From Flavobacteriaceae bacterium (GTDB lineage Bacteria; Bacteroidota; Bacteroidia; Flavobacteriales; Flavobacteriaceae): DNA of 64,000 bases. Shown here in pieces: positions 52,498-61,726 of the stretch; the first letter of the stretch is position 1, and the number at the start of each line of letters is the position of its first letter. The position numbers and the translations under genes are program-made. Under the pieces are notes generated by a model. It was not told where the DNA came from, did no database searches, and saw only the letters and a list, made by a program, of their open reading frames with translations. The DNA lies in contig JADGEL010000001.1 of NCBI GenBank assembly GCA_016744415.1, positions 744,001-808,000 of the forward strand, written 5' to 3'.

Positions 52498-53547
52498 ATG
52501 TTAAAAGATAAAAACGAACAACGCACATCATTATCTGAATTAGGTGAATTTGGATTGATAAAACATTTAACGAAATATTTTACAATCAATTGTGATTCAA
52601 CCGAAAAAGCTGTGGGTGATGATGCCGCTGTTTTAGAATTTGGAGATGAACAAGTTTTAGTCACTACCGATTTGTTGGTAGAAGGTGTACATTTTGATTT
52701 GAGTTATATGCCTTTAAAGCATTTAGGGTATAAGGCTGTAATGGTCAATTTATCTGATGTGTATGCTATGAATGGAACTGCAACTCAGATTACAGTTTCT
52801 ATTGCGATTTCAAATCGATTTACTTTAGAAGCGTTAGAAGAGTTGTATGCCGGAATTCATTTGGCGTGTACTAATTATAAAGTTGATTTGGTTGGAGGCG
52901 ATACATCATCATCTACAAAAGGGATGTTGATAAGCATCACTGCAATAGGGAAGGCCCCAAAGAAAGATGTGGTCTTTAGAAATGGTGCAAAACAAAATGA
53001 TTTGTTAGTAGTATCTGGAGATTTAGGTGGTGCTTATTTAGGATTACAGGTACTGGAAAGAGAAAAACAAGTATTTGAAGCAAATCCAAATGCGCAACCA
53101 GAATTAGAGAATTATTCTTATATCGTTGAGCGCCAATTAAAACCTGAGGCAAGAAAAGATATTGTTAAGTTGTTAAAAGATTTAGAAGTAAAACCAACTT
53201 CTATGATTGATATTTCTGATGGCCTTTCTTCTGAAATTTTACATCTTACAAGTCAATCAGAAGTTGGATGTAATTTATATGAAGATAAAATTCCACTAGA
53301 TCCACAAGTAATTTCTACTTGCGAAGAATTTAATTTAGACGGAACAACGATTGCTTTGAGTGGAGGAGAAGATTACGAATTGCTATTCACTATTTCGCAA
53401 GATGATTTTGACAAAATAAAAGGTAATCCACATTTAACTGTGATTGGTCATATGACAGATAAAAGCGAAGGTGTTCATTTAGTAACTCGTGGAAATCAAA
53501 AAATTGAGATTACTGCACAAGGTTGGAATGCGATAAAAGAAGAGTAG
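52498..53547 (+). CDS. thiL: Thiamine-monophosphate kinase
   Basis: A 349-residue cytoplasmic kinase that makes thiamine diphosphate. Family motifs are GDDAAVL, TTDLLVEGVHFDLSYMP, VNLSDVYAMNG, LVGGDTSSS and DISDGLSSEILHL. It is longer by about 25 residues than the E. coli enzyme, as is usual in Bacteroidota. It is a single-gene unit divergent from the anchor-B operon and convergent with the DUF4251 gene. Confidence 0.95.
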   Translation: MLKDKNEQRTSLSELGEFGLIKHLTKYFTINCDSTEKAVGDDAAVLEFGDEQVLVTTDLLVEGVHFDLSYMPLKHLGYKAVMVNLSDVYAMNGTATQITVSIAISNRFTLEALEELYAGIHLACTNYKVDLVGGDTSSSTKGMLISITAIGKAPKKDVVFRNGAKQNDLLVVSGDLGGAYLGLQVLEREKQVFEANPNAQPELENYSYIVERQLKPEARKDIVKLLKDLEVKPTSMIDISDGLSSEILHLTSQSEVGCNLYEDKIPLDPQVISTCEEFNLDGTTIALSGGEDYELLFTISQDDFDKIKGNPHLTVIGHMTDKSEGVHLVTRGNQKIEITAQGWNAIKEE

Positions 53548-53548
53548 T

Positions 53549-54061
53549 TTATTTTTCTAAAGCCACTTCTTTAACATTACCACGGTAACTCATAAAATCT
53601 CGTTGGCTACTAGAAACATTAAGCGTTGCAGTAGCATCAGAATAAACGGTTAAAAACAAATCGAATGTTTCAGCTTTGTTCTTAGCCTTAAACTTGATTG
53701 TTATTCTGTGCTTTTTGTCGTTATACTCAATTTTATAATCAACATTTTCTGAGTCAAATTTTATTCCCCCATCTCCCTTAAAACTGCTTACTTGCGAAAA
53801 TCCGAAGAAAGGTAAATCGGCAGCGGCATGAGAATTATTTATTTTTAAGGAATTAAAACTTGTTGTTAAATCAATCCGCCTTCCTTTTTGAGTATTGGCA
53901 GATGTTGCTTCAAAAGTATAAATACCCCCTTGAATTAATTTTTTAGTTTTGGTGTATTCCTTTAATTCTACTTGTTTTTTTAATTCTTTTTTAGATTGTG
54001 CTAAAACAGGGTTAGAAACAATAAAAAGTAAAGTTGCGATGATGAGTATTGCTTTTTTCAT
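53549..54061 (-). CDS. DUF4251-family exported protein
   Basis: A 170-residue protein with a signal peptide ending VLAQ. The mature part has IQGGIYTFEATSANTQKGRR, PFFGFSQVSSFKGDGGIKF and SSSQRDFMSYRGNV, the DUF4251 pattern. The function is unknown; it is probably periplasmic. Confidence 0.82.
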   Translation of the reverse strand: MKKAILIIATLLFIVSNPVLAQSKKELKKQVELKEYTKTKKLIQGGIYTFEATSANTQKGRRIDLTTSFNSLKINNSHAAADLPFFGFSQVSSFKGDGGIKFDSENVDYKIEYNDKKHRITIKFKAKNKAETFDLFLTVYSDATATLNVSSSQRDFMSYRGNVKEVALEK

Positions 54062-54086
54062 GGTGGCTGTTTTTCATTTTCATATG

Positions 54087-54869
54087 CTATTGCAATTTAA
54101 TAAAATTCTCTAAGACAAATGTTAACTCTTTGTTATTTTCGATATGTGACATATGCCCTTGCGATAGTATTTTTAGTGCTGTATCTGTGTTTTTAATTTG
54201 CTCTTGATGCTCTTCAAAATTGAGTACAGTATCTTTTTTTCCAAGGATTAATAATTTTTTATAGCCAGTATTTTTTAAAACAGCTGTTCTATTCTTTCTA
54301 ATTTTCATTCCTTCTAATGAAGCAATAATAGCTTGTTTTGAAATTTTTAAAGCCTCAGAAATTACAGCCTCAACTTCTTTTTTTAATGTAGTCTGATTTT
54401 CTTTAGAAAATAACAAGGGAATTGATAAAAGTATAAATGTTTTATGATTTTTTTTTACCACTTCAATGGCTCGATCTCGGTTTATTTTTTTTTCAGCAGT
54501 ATCTGGATAAGCGGTAGAATTCATCAAGCAAATTCCTTTGGTGTTTTTAGGAAATAGTTCTGCAAAGGCCAATGCAACATAGCCGCCCATTGAATGACCA
54601 ATGAGCGTAGATTTTCTTATGTTGAGTATTTTTAAAAGCGACCGAACCATCGTTGCTTGCTCTTCCATGGTATGGATATATCCCAGGTTTTCTGTTTTAC
54701 CATGCCCAAATAAATCAACTGTTATGACTTTATTTCTTTTTGATAAAACAGGAATTAGATCATTCCACATAAAACTATTTTCTAAAAAGCCGTGGAGCAA
54801 TACAATAGCAGACCCCTTACCAGTTGAAGTATAATTAATGTTGATATTTTGGTAAGAGAAATCAGGCAT
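54087..54869 (-). CDS. Alpha/beta hydrolase
   Basis: A 260-residue cytoplasmic hydrolase. The nucleophile is Ser93 in LIGHSMGGYV, the oxyanion segment is LLHGFLENSFMW, the acid is probably Asp in LGKKDTVLNF, and the final His is in SQGHMSHIEN. The substrate is unknown. It lies 25 bp upstream of the DUF4251 gene on the same strand. Confidence 0.9.
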   Translation of the reverse strand: MPDFSYQNININYTSTGKGSAIVLLHGFLENSFMWNDLIPVLSKRNKVITVDLFGHGKTENLGYIHTMEEQATMVRSLLKILNIRKSTLIGHSMGGYVALAFAELFPKNTKGICLMNSTAYPDTAEKKINRDRAIEVVKKNHKTFILLSIPLLFSKENQTTLKKEVEAVISEALKISKQAIIASLEGMKIRKNRTAVLKNTGYKKLLILGKKDTVLNFEEHQEQIKNTDTALKILSQGHMSHIENNKELTFVLENFIKLQ

Positions 54870-54979
54870 TTAGAATTTTTGATTAAATTAGCTATTATTT
54901 TATTTGAAAGAGTAAAATTAAGAAAACTATAGGATATTAATTCCTGAATTGATTGCTAAGAATTAAAAAGAAATATAAA

Positions 54980-56224
54980 ATGAATAGACTTGTTATTGTT
55001 GGAAATGGATTTGACCTTGCGCACGATTTACCAACTTCTTATTGCCATTTTATTGATGATTTTTGGAAAAATTTTAAAAACAATTATAAAAAAGAAGAAT
55101 ATGCTGAAATTATATTTGTTAATGAACAATATTATGGGTTTTTAAATTACTCAACCATAAATAATTTCGATGACCTCAAAAAGAGCCTTATTGATTATTC
55201 AGAAGAATATAATCATCGATATTCTGATAAAAACTGTACATGTTATACTAATGATGGTAAGGCAATATTTTATTTTAAAAATCAATTTTTATATCAAATC
55301 AATTTTATTAAATCAATTGAAAATTGGGTAGATATTGAGAATGAATATTTTAATGAGCTAAAAAAAATAGTTGAATACAAATCCTTGGATATAACTAAAA
55401 CGAAAGATGATAACATCAATGCTCGTAAAGAAAAAATTATAGTATTGAATAAAGAGTTCAGACAAATTAAAAATTTGCTTGAAAGTTATTTGGTTGCTAA
55501 TGTTGAGAATGTTTTTGATACTGGTTATGGACGTGGTGATAGGGATTGGGTGAAAATTTATGAAATGTTTAAACCAATTTCAGCTTATAATAATGAATCA
55601 AAAGTAGTTGATGAGTTTTTCGATTTTGAAGATAAGGCATTAGTAAATGATATTATTAGTAGACCAAGGTTAGAAGGTGAGTTTGAACCATATATTTATT
55701 TTTTAAATTTTAATTATACTAATACTCTATTTAAATATGTTAACCCATTATTAGACGCAAAGTTAAACGTTAAATGTAATTTTATTCATGGGAGGCTAAG
55801 TTCTGAGTTAAATCCAATAAATTTTGGTTTTGGAGATGAAATGGATGAAGACTATAAATTAATTGAAAATATTAATGATAATGAGTATTTACAAAATTTT
55901 AAATCGTTTAATTACTTTCAAAATGGAAATTACAAATCATTGATGGACTATATTAATAGCGATAAATTTCAAGTATACATTATTGGACACTCTTGCGGTT
56001 TATCAGATAGAACATTATTAAATACAGTATTTGAACATAACAATTGCCGTTCAATTAAAATTTATTATTATGATAAAGGAGATAGCGATAACTATACCGA
56101 TATAGTTCAAAATATTTCAAGACATTTTAATGATAAAGTAGTGATGAGGAATAAAATAGTCAATAAATCATTATGTAAACCTTTTCCTCAAGACGTAAGT
56201 TTACCATTAAAGGTAGGTATCTAA
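54980..56224 (+). CDS. AbiH-family abortive-infection protein
   Basis: A 414-residue protein whose start MNRLVIVGNGFDLAHDLPTS is the AbiH family signature. Later conserved segments are FLNFNYTNTLFKYV, KCNFIHGRL and YIIGHSCGLSDRTLLNTVFE. Members of this family stop phage growth by an abortive mechanism in Lactococcus; the biochemical activity is not established. The ATG at 54980 is chosen over a TTG at 54953. It is a lone gene with convergent overlap (4 bp) at its 3' end. No mobile element is next to it. Confidence 0.85.
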   Translation: MNRLVIVGNGFDLAHDLPTSYCHFIDDFWKNFKNNYKKEEYAEIIFVNEQYYGFLNYSTINNFDDLKKSLIDYSEEYNHRYSDKNCTCYTNDGKAIFYFKNQFLYQINFIKSIENWVDIENEYFNELKKIVEYKSLDITKTKDDNINARKEKIIVLNKEFRQIKNLLESYLVANVENVFDTGYGRGDRDWVKIYEMFKPISAYNNESKVVDEFFDFEDKALVNDIISRPRLEGEFEPYIYFLNFNYTNTLFKYVNPLLDAKLNVKCNFIHGRLSSELNPINFGFGDEMDEDYKLIENINDNEYLQNFKSFNYFQNGNYKSLMDYINSDKFQVYIIGHSCGLSDRTLLNTVFEHNNCRSIKIYYYDKGDSDNYTDIVQNISRHFNDKVVMRNKIVNKSLCKPFPQDVSLPLKVGI

Positions 56225-56877
56225 CTCTTCAACTTTTTAATCACCGCAAATGCCTTATCAACCAAAAAGTCTTCTACTAAAATTGTAAACTCATTGGTGG
56301 TAGATACTACTTCGTAGAGAGCAATACCTTCCCACGCCAAACGTTTAAAAATTTGATAATAGAGCCCTGTAATCTTTGAGTTATTTTCGGGTAAAATTAT
56401 ACTAATTGCTGATAAGTTTTCTTGTAATCCTAATTGAGTTTCATTTTTAAAACCGTCTACAATGGTCTTTTTCTCAGAACTAGAAATGATGATTGTACTT
56501 TCATGTATTCCTCTTGTAAAAGCATAAAAAATATTTGTTCTGGCGCCCACTTGTTCTAAAACCTTTACATGGCTATCAACCAAGGTTCGAGAGTTTTGAA
56601 AAGTAAAATCACTCAAATTTGAACGCACTGTAATATCACCTAAGTTTTGTAAAACGCGTCTTAATTTTAAAGAGCTGCCCAAATCTTTTGGGGGATTATA
56701 TCTCCGCAAAGCCATCATAATAGCTCCTGATTTTACTGATTTGTGTAACATTACACTCACTGGTCTTTGCAACTCCTCTGCCAATGCCGAAAAGTTGATG
56801 ATGTTTCTAGACAAGGCCTCTTCTAAAAAAGGTTGTATCAATAAAATTTCTTCTACACAAGATGCGATTGTTCTCAT
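56221..56877 (-). CDS. Conserved ACT-like protein next to aspartate kinase
   Basis: A 218-residue protein without a signal peptide. Residues 1-60 have HTH-like helices (FLEEALSRNIINFSALAEEL, PVSVMLHKSVKSGAIMMAL). Two segments, roughly 120-145 (HVKVLEQVGARTNIFYAFTRG) and 155-218 (QENLSAISIILPENNSKITG, IALYEVVSTTNEFTILVEDF), look like ACT-type regulatory folds. It is divergent from aspartate kinase, so an amino-acid sensing role is plausible. I know no named family. Confidence 0.65.
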   Translation of the reverse strand: MRTIASCVEEILLIQPFLEEALSRNIINFSALAEELQRPVSVMLHKSVKSGAIMMALRRYNPPKDLGSSLKLRRVLQNLGDITVRSNLSDFTFQNSRTLVDSHVKVLEQVGARTNIFYAFTRGIHESTIIISSSEKKTIVDGFKNETQLGLQENLSAISIILPENNSKITGLYYQIFKRLAWEGIALYEVVSTTNEFTILVEDFLVDKAFAVIKKLKS

Positions 56878-56952
56878 TATGTTAATTATTTAACAACTTG
56901 TGTAAAAGTAGTGTAAATATTTTGTTTCTATGCTGTTATTGATTGGTCATCA

Positions 56953-56960
56953 TACATTTG
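56953..56960 (+). promoter_or_regulatory. -7 element of the aspartate kinase gene
   Basis: TACATTTG matches TAnnTTTG and lies 18 nt upstream of the ATG at 56979. It excludes the longer frame beginning at 56943. Confidence 0.6.
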
Positions 56961-56978
56961 TTATCTAAATCGATAGCA

Positions 56979-58307
56979 ATGTTAGTATTAAAATTTGGAG
57001 GGACATCAGTTGGGTCAGTTGAAAACATGACAAACGTAAAGAATATTATTAGAGGAGAGGGCAAGAAAATAGTTGTTTTATCTGCTATGTCTGGGACTAC
57101 AAATGCGCTTGTAAATATTTCAGAAAACATTAAAAATGGAGAGAAAGAAATGGCCATTTCAAATATAGACACCTTGTATCAAAAACATCTGGTAACTATT
57201 GATGAGTTACTACATAAATCAGAATTAAAGCAAGAGGTTGGAAATTATATTAACTTGGTTTTTGACTTTTTAAAAAGCCGTGTAAATGAATCTTATTCTG
57301 AATTATTATATAATAAAATTGTTTCACAAGGAGAGTTATTATCTACCTTTATTTTTAGCCATTATTTGACTCAAGAAGGTTTGAATGCACGATTGCTACC
57401 TGCACTAGATTTTATGAGGATTGATAGAAATGGTGATCCAGACAATTTTTATATTCATCGAAACTTAAATCGGGTAATTGATGAAATTCTTCCTGCAGAT
57501 ATTTACATCACCCAAGGATTTATTTGTTTGGATGCTGATGGAAATATTGCAAACTTAGAACGTGGCGGGAGTGATTATACTGCAACAATCATCGGTTCGG
57601 TTATCAATGCTGATGAGGTGCAAATTTGGACAGATATTGACGGATTTCACAATAATGATCCAAGATGTGTTGAAAATACCCATGCTATTTCTAATTTATC
57701 TTTTGATGAGGCTGCAGAACTGGCTTATTTTGGTGCGAAGATTTTGCATCCACAAACGGTGATGCCAGTACGTAAATTTGATATTCCAGTTCGTTTAAAA
57801 AACACGATGTCGCCAGAAGCTCATGGGACATTAATCAATAGTGAAATTCATGGGGATGGAATCAAAGCTATTGCTGCTAAGGATAATATTACAGCGATTA
57901 AAATTAAATCTGCTCGTATGTTGCAAGCACATGGTTTCTTAAAAAAAGTATTTGAAATTTTCGAAAAATACGAAACATCAATCGATATGATTACGACTTC
58001 AGAAATTGCAATTTCTTTAACTATTGATGATGCTACTTATCTAAAATCAATCACTGAAGAATTGAAAAAATTTGCACTGGTTGCCATTGATCAAAATCAA
58101 AGTATAGTTTGTTTGGTTGGTCATTCTATAATCTTTCATGAAGATACACACAAATTGTTTCAAGTGCTGAAAGATGTTAATATTAGGATGATTTCTTATG
58201 GTGGTAGCAACAACAATATTTCACTTCTTGTACATATGGATGATAAAGTCGCAACACTAAAAAAAGTACATTCCTATGTTTTTGAAGCAGTAAGTTTGGT
58301 GTCATAA
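56979..58307 (+). CDS. lysC: Aspartate kinase
   Basis: A 442-residue enzyme that phosphorylates aspartate in the Lys/Thr/Met pathway. The N-terminal kinase motif is LVLKFGGTSVGSVENM; other motifs are LERGGSDYTATIIGS, ARLLPALDFMRID and FGAKILHPQTVMP. Two C-terminal ACT segments (HGFLKKVFEIFEKYETSIDM and VCLVGHSIIFHEDTHKLFQV) suggest feedback control. It is single-domain, not fused to homoserine dehydrogenase. It ends before the 58341-58376 hairpin. Confidence 0.93.
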   Translation: MLVLKFGGTSVGSVENMTNVKNIIRGEGKKIVVLSAMSGTTNALVNISENIKNGEKEMAISNIDTLYQKHLVTIDELLHKSELKQEVGNYINLVFDFLKSRVNESYSELLYNKIVSQGELLSTFIFSHYLTQEGLNARLLPALDFMRIDRNGDPDNFYIHRNLNRVIDEILPADIYITQGFICLDADGNIANLERGGSDYTATIIGSVINADEVQIWTDIDGFHNNDPRCVENTHAISNLSFDEAAELAYFGAKILHPQTVMPVRKFDIPVRLKNTMSPEAHGTLINSEIHGDGIKAIAAKDNITAIKIKSARMLQAHGFLKKVFEIFEKYETSIDMITTSEIAISLTIDDATYLKSITEELKKFALVAIDQNQSIVCLVGHSIIFHEDTHKLFQVLKDVNIRMISYGGSNNNISLLVHMDDKVATLKKVHSYVFEAVSLVS

Positions 58308-58340
58308 AACAAATTTGCTTTCTAATAGAAAATAAAACGA

Positions 58341-58376
58341 AGCAATCTCATTAATAAAAATTTTAATGAGATTGCT
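58341..58376. terminator. Bidirectional terminator between lysC and aminopeptidase P
   Basis: A 13-14 bp stem (AGCAATCTCATTAA with TTAATGAGATTGCT, loop TAAAAATT) between convergent genes. Confidence 0.75.
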
Positions 58377-58412
58377 CCGAAATTAAAATTTCTAGCAAAG
58401 ACGATTCAAAAA

Positions 58413-59705
58413 TTACTCAGCCATCAACGCTTCAATATCATCTATTTCTAACGGAATATTTTTCATTAAATTAAAAGGCTCTCCAGATTCTTGGATCACA
58501 TAATCATCTTCTAAGCGAATCCCCAAATTTTCATCGGGAATGTAAATTCCGGGTTCTACAGTAAAAACCATTCCAGCTTGCATAGGTTCAGTTAAGATTC
58601 CATAATCATGAGTATCTAGTCCCATGTGATGTGAAGTACCGTGCATAAAATATTTTTTATATGCTGGCCAATCAGGGTTCTCATTTTTAACATCTTCGTC
58701 AGTAATCAATCCTAAACCAATTAATTCTTGAGTCATTAAATTGCCAACTTCTACATGATAAGCGGCCCACATTGTTCCTGGTATCAACATTTTAGCAGCT
58801 GCTTTTTTAACTCTTAATACTGCATTGTAAACATCTTTTTGTCGCTCAGTAAATTTTCCAGAAACAGGAACACAGCGAGTCATATCACTTGCATAATTTG
58901 CGTAACTAGCACCAACATCCATTAGAATAACATCACCGGTTTTACATTGTTGATTGTTTTCAATATAATGCAAAACATTGGCATTGTACCCACTAGCAAT
59001 AATCGGCGTATAAGAAAATCCATTAGAACGGTTTTTTATAAACTCATGAATATAATCTGCTTCTAACTCATATTCCCAAACATTAGGTTTGGTCGCTTTC
59101 AAAATTCTTCTAAAACCTTTTTCGGTAATATTACATGCTTGTTGAATCAATGCAATTTCTTCAGGCTCTTTTATTGAACGGAGACGTTGTAAAATAGGTT
59201 GAGACCTAAAATATGTGTGTGCAGGATATTTTTCTTGTAACCATTTTATAAAACGAGCTTCACGGGTTTCAGTCTCAACATTTGCACGATAATGTTCATT
59301 GGTATTAATATATATATTCTCAGCTTGCGTCATCAATTCAAACAACACTTTTTCTAGATCTTGTAACCAATAAACAGTTTTGATTCCACTTGTTTCTAAA
59401 GCCTTTTCTTTGGTTAGTTTTTCACCTTCCCAAACAGCAATATGATCGTTAGTTTCTTTTAAAAATAATATTTCTTTGTGTGATTCTTTAGGAGCATCAG
59501 GGAAAATAACCAATACACTTTCTTCTTGATCAACATTACTTAAGTAAAAAATATCGCGATGTTGAGCAAAAGGCAATGCGCTATCGGCGCTTATCGGATA
59601 AATATCATTCGAGTTAAAGATAGCCAATGAATTGGATTTCATTTTGCTAACAAACTTTTTTCGATTTTTTATAAATAGGTTCGAATCAATTGGAAAATAC
59701 TTCAT
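58413..59705 (-). CDS. Xaa-Pro aminopeptidase (aminopeptidase P family)
   Basis: A 430-residue cytoplasmic dinuclear metallopeptidase of the M24B type. It has an N-terminal creatinase/prolidase domain and C-terminal pita-bread catalytic core. Metal ligands are Asp in MDVGASYANYASDMTR, His in HGTSHHMGLDTHD and Glu in TVEPGIYIP and IRLEDDYV. It removes N-terminal residues before proline. A TACCTTTA box (59726-59733) may be its -7 element. Confidence 0.92.
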   Translation of the reverse strand: MKYFPIDSNLFIKNRKKFVSKMKSNSLAIFNSNDIYPISADSALPFAQHRDIFYLSNVDQEESVLVIFPDAPKESHKEILFLKETNDHIAVWEGEKLTKEKALETSGIKTVYWLQDLEKVLFELMTQAENIYINTNEHYRANVETETREARFIKWLQEKYPAHTYFRSQPILQRLRSIKEPEEIALIQQACNITEKGFRRILKATKPNVWEYELEADYIHEFIKNRSNGFSYTPIIASGYNANVLHYIENNQQCKTGDVILMDVGASYANYASDMTRCVPVSGKFTERQKDVYNAVLRVKKAAAKMLIPGTMWAAYHVEVGNLMTQELIGLGLITDEDVKNENPDWPAYKKYFMHGTSHHMGLDTHDYGILTEPMQAGMVFTVEPGIYIPDENLGIRLEDDYVIQESGEPFNLMKNIPLEIDDIEALMAE

Positions 59706-59822
59706 GTCTTTATTTTTTGTTGATGTAAAGGTAAAGAGTTTTTAAAAAACTATAAAGATTAATTTGTATATTTATATCCACATTGCGAAATTATATAGTG
59801 CTAATCTTTAATCATTTAAGTC

Positions 59823-61598
59823 ATGAAAAAAAGAATTACTTCAAAAATTATCGCAATTGCTTTTTGTATTACCCTATCCTCAACGATTGCAATTGCGCAA
59901 CAAGGAATGCTTTCCAAAGTATCATTAGAAGATCAGGTAGCATCATCAACTCTCATAGTTGAAGGTAAAGTAATCTCAAAAAAATCTTATTGGGATGTAA
60001 ATCATCAAAACATTTATACAGTAAACGAAGTAGAAGTTTACAAGGTATTTAAAGGACAATTATTAGCAACTATTGAAGTCGTCACTCCAGGAGGTACAGT
60101 AGGCTTTCAGGCCGAAAGGGTTTCGCCAAGTTTAGGGCTAGCAATAAAGGATGTAGGCATTTTTATGCTTTATGAAAATGACAAGCAATTGACTTCTGAT
60201 GCAGAATCAAATTATTCAAAATTTAAACCATTTAGTAGTGTCCAAGGTTTTTATAAATACAATAAATATGAAAATACAGCTGTCAATCCTTTTTATATAA
60301 AGCAAGGTATTTCAAATTTTTATTCTGAGCTAAGAAATTTAGTTGGCAATGATTATTCTTCACTAACTAATTTTGATATTAATGTATTTACTCAATATGA
60401 AAGTTCACTGGCAGTGGCAATAACATCTATTGCTCCAATGACTTCTTCGGCAGGTACCGAGTCTGTTTTAACAATTACAGGTACGGGTTTTGGAGCTACA
60501 ACAGGTACAGTTAGTTTTAGAAATGCTGATGACGGCGGTGCTACTTATATAGATGCTTTGCCAACTCAAATTGATACATGGACAGATACTGAAATTACTG
60601 TTGAGATACCATCAAGAGCTGGTACGGGAGATGTAAGGGTGTCCCATGCTACTGATGCCACTTCTGCAACTTCAGCAACATTGACTATTTCTTATGCCGA
60701 AACAACATTTAATTACGATTGGGGAATGGGTGTTGGTTTAGAGGCTTATCAAACCAGACACAAAGATATAAATGGAAGTGGCGGTTATACTTGGAATATG
60801 TTTACTGGATTTGATGCAAATACCGCTGCAAATGAATCTTTTGTTAGATCTTTTGATACTTGGAGATGTGAAACTGGTGTAAATTGGACTATAGGAGCAG
60901 CAACTCCAACTGACGTTATTGCTCTAGATGGTATCAATGTGATTCGGTTTGATATAGGCACTGAATTACCACCGGGTGTTTTAGGTAGATGTACCACATA
61001 TGCTGCTGCAGATTGCGGTATAACTGATGTGATTTTGTATTGGTTTGTATCTGAATTAGATATTGTATTTGATAGTGGTGCAGATTGGGAATATGGCCCT
61101 ACTGCTGCAGTGGCTCCTAAGATAGATTTTGAATCGGTATCTGCTCATGAATTAGGGCATGGACACCAATTATTACATGTTATAGATTCAGGAGCTTTAA
61201 TGCATTGGTCTATTGCACCTGGCGATAATAATAGAGTCTTAAGTGCAAATGATATCGCTGCGGGCAATGATGTACAAAGTAGAAGTTTGATTGATATTCC
61301 TTGCGCACCTGCTGATGCCATGACTGCTTATGATTGTACTGCAAGTGTTGCTGATCAATTATTGGCAGAGAGTATAGGGCTCTACCCAAACCCTACTAGC
61401 AATAAATTAATCATTAAAAATGACTTATTTTTAAACTTAGAAACAGTAACTATTTTTGATGCAAGTGGACGTGAGTTGATGTTTAGAGACATTTCGAAAA
61501 GTAATATTATAGATATAAAACAACTTTCAAAAGGGATATATTTTATCAATATCCTTTCTGATAATGCTTCAACAACTAAAAGATTTATTATTAAATAA
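59823..61598 (+). CDS. T9SS-secreted zincin-like protein with IPT domain
   Basis: A 591-residue exported protein. A signal peptide (to about residue 25) is followed by an uncharacterised beta-rich domain, an IPT/TIG immunoglobulin-like domain (about 200-290) and a zinc-protease segment with HELGHGHQLLH, which fits HExxHxxxxxH but has Gln where metzincins have Gly; MHWSI follows. The last 75 residues (SIGLYPNPTSNKLIIKN to the end RFIIK) are a type IX secretion type A sorting domain. It is probably released or bound to the surface. The substrate is unknown. Confidence 0.85.
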   Translation: MKKRITSKIIAIAFCITLSSTIAIAQQGMLSKVSLEDQVASSTLIVEGKVISKKSYWDVNHQNIYTVNEVEVYKVFKGQLLATIEVVTPGGTVGFQAERVSPSLGLAIKDVGIFMLYENDKQLTSDAESNYSKFKPFSSVQGFYKYNKYENTAVNPFYIKQGISNFYSELRNLVGNDYSSLTNFDINVFTQYESSLAVAITSIAPMTSSAGTESVLTITGTGFGATTGTVSFRNADDGGATYIDALPTQIDTWTDTEITVEIPSRAGTGDVRVSHATDATSATSATLTISYAETTFNYDWGMGVGLEAYQTRHKDINGSGGYTWNMFTGFDANTAANESFVRSFDTWRCETGVNWTIGAATPTDVIALDGINVIRFDIGTELPPGVLGRCTTYAAADCGITDVILYWFVSELDIVFDSGADWEYGPTAAVAPKIDFESVSAHELGHGHQLLHVIDSGALMHWSIAPGDNNRVLSANDIAAGNDVQSRSLIDIPCAPADAMTAYDCTASVADQLLAESIGLYPNPTSNKLIIKNDLFLNLETVTIFDASGRELMFRDISKSNIIDIKQLSKGIYFINILSDNASTTKRFIIK

Positions 61599-61641
61599 GT
61601 AACTTTATTTCATAGAGACACACTCTACTTATAATCTTTCT

Positions 61642-61683
61642 AAATTACTCAAAAAATGACTTAAATCATTTTTTGAGTAATTT
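61642..61683 (+). terminator. Terminator between the T9SS gene and sdhC
   Basis: An 18-bp perfect stem AAATTACTCAAAAAATGA with its complement around the loop CTTAAA. Confidence 0.8.
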
Positions 61684-61692
61684 ACTTAATGG

Positions 61693-61700
61693 TATATTTG
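61693..61700 (+). promoter_or_regulatory. -7 element of the sdh operon
   Basis: TATATTTG matches TAnnTTTG and lies 26 nt upstream of the ATG at 61727. Confidence 0.6.
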
Positions 61701-61726
61701 TTATCTAAATAAACACTTCAAAAAAA

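Noticed and set aside
58341-58376. A further GTCATT repeat copy between lysC and aminopeptidase P
   Set aside because: It shares only the AGCAATCT core. The ends GTCATT and AATGAC are missing, and its position fits a bidirectional terminator.
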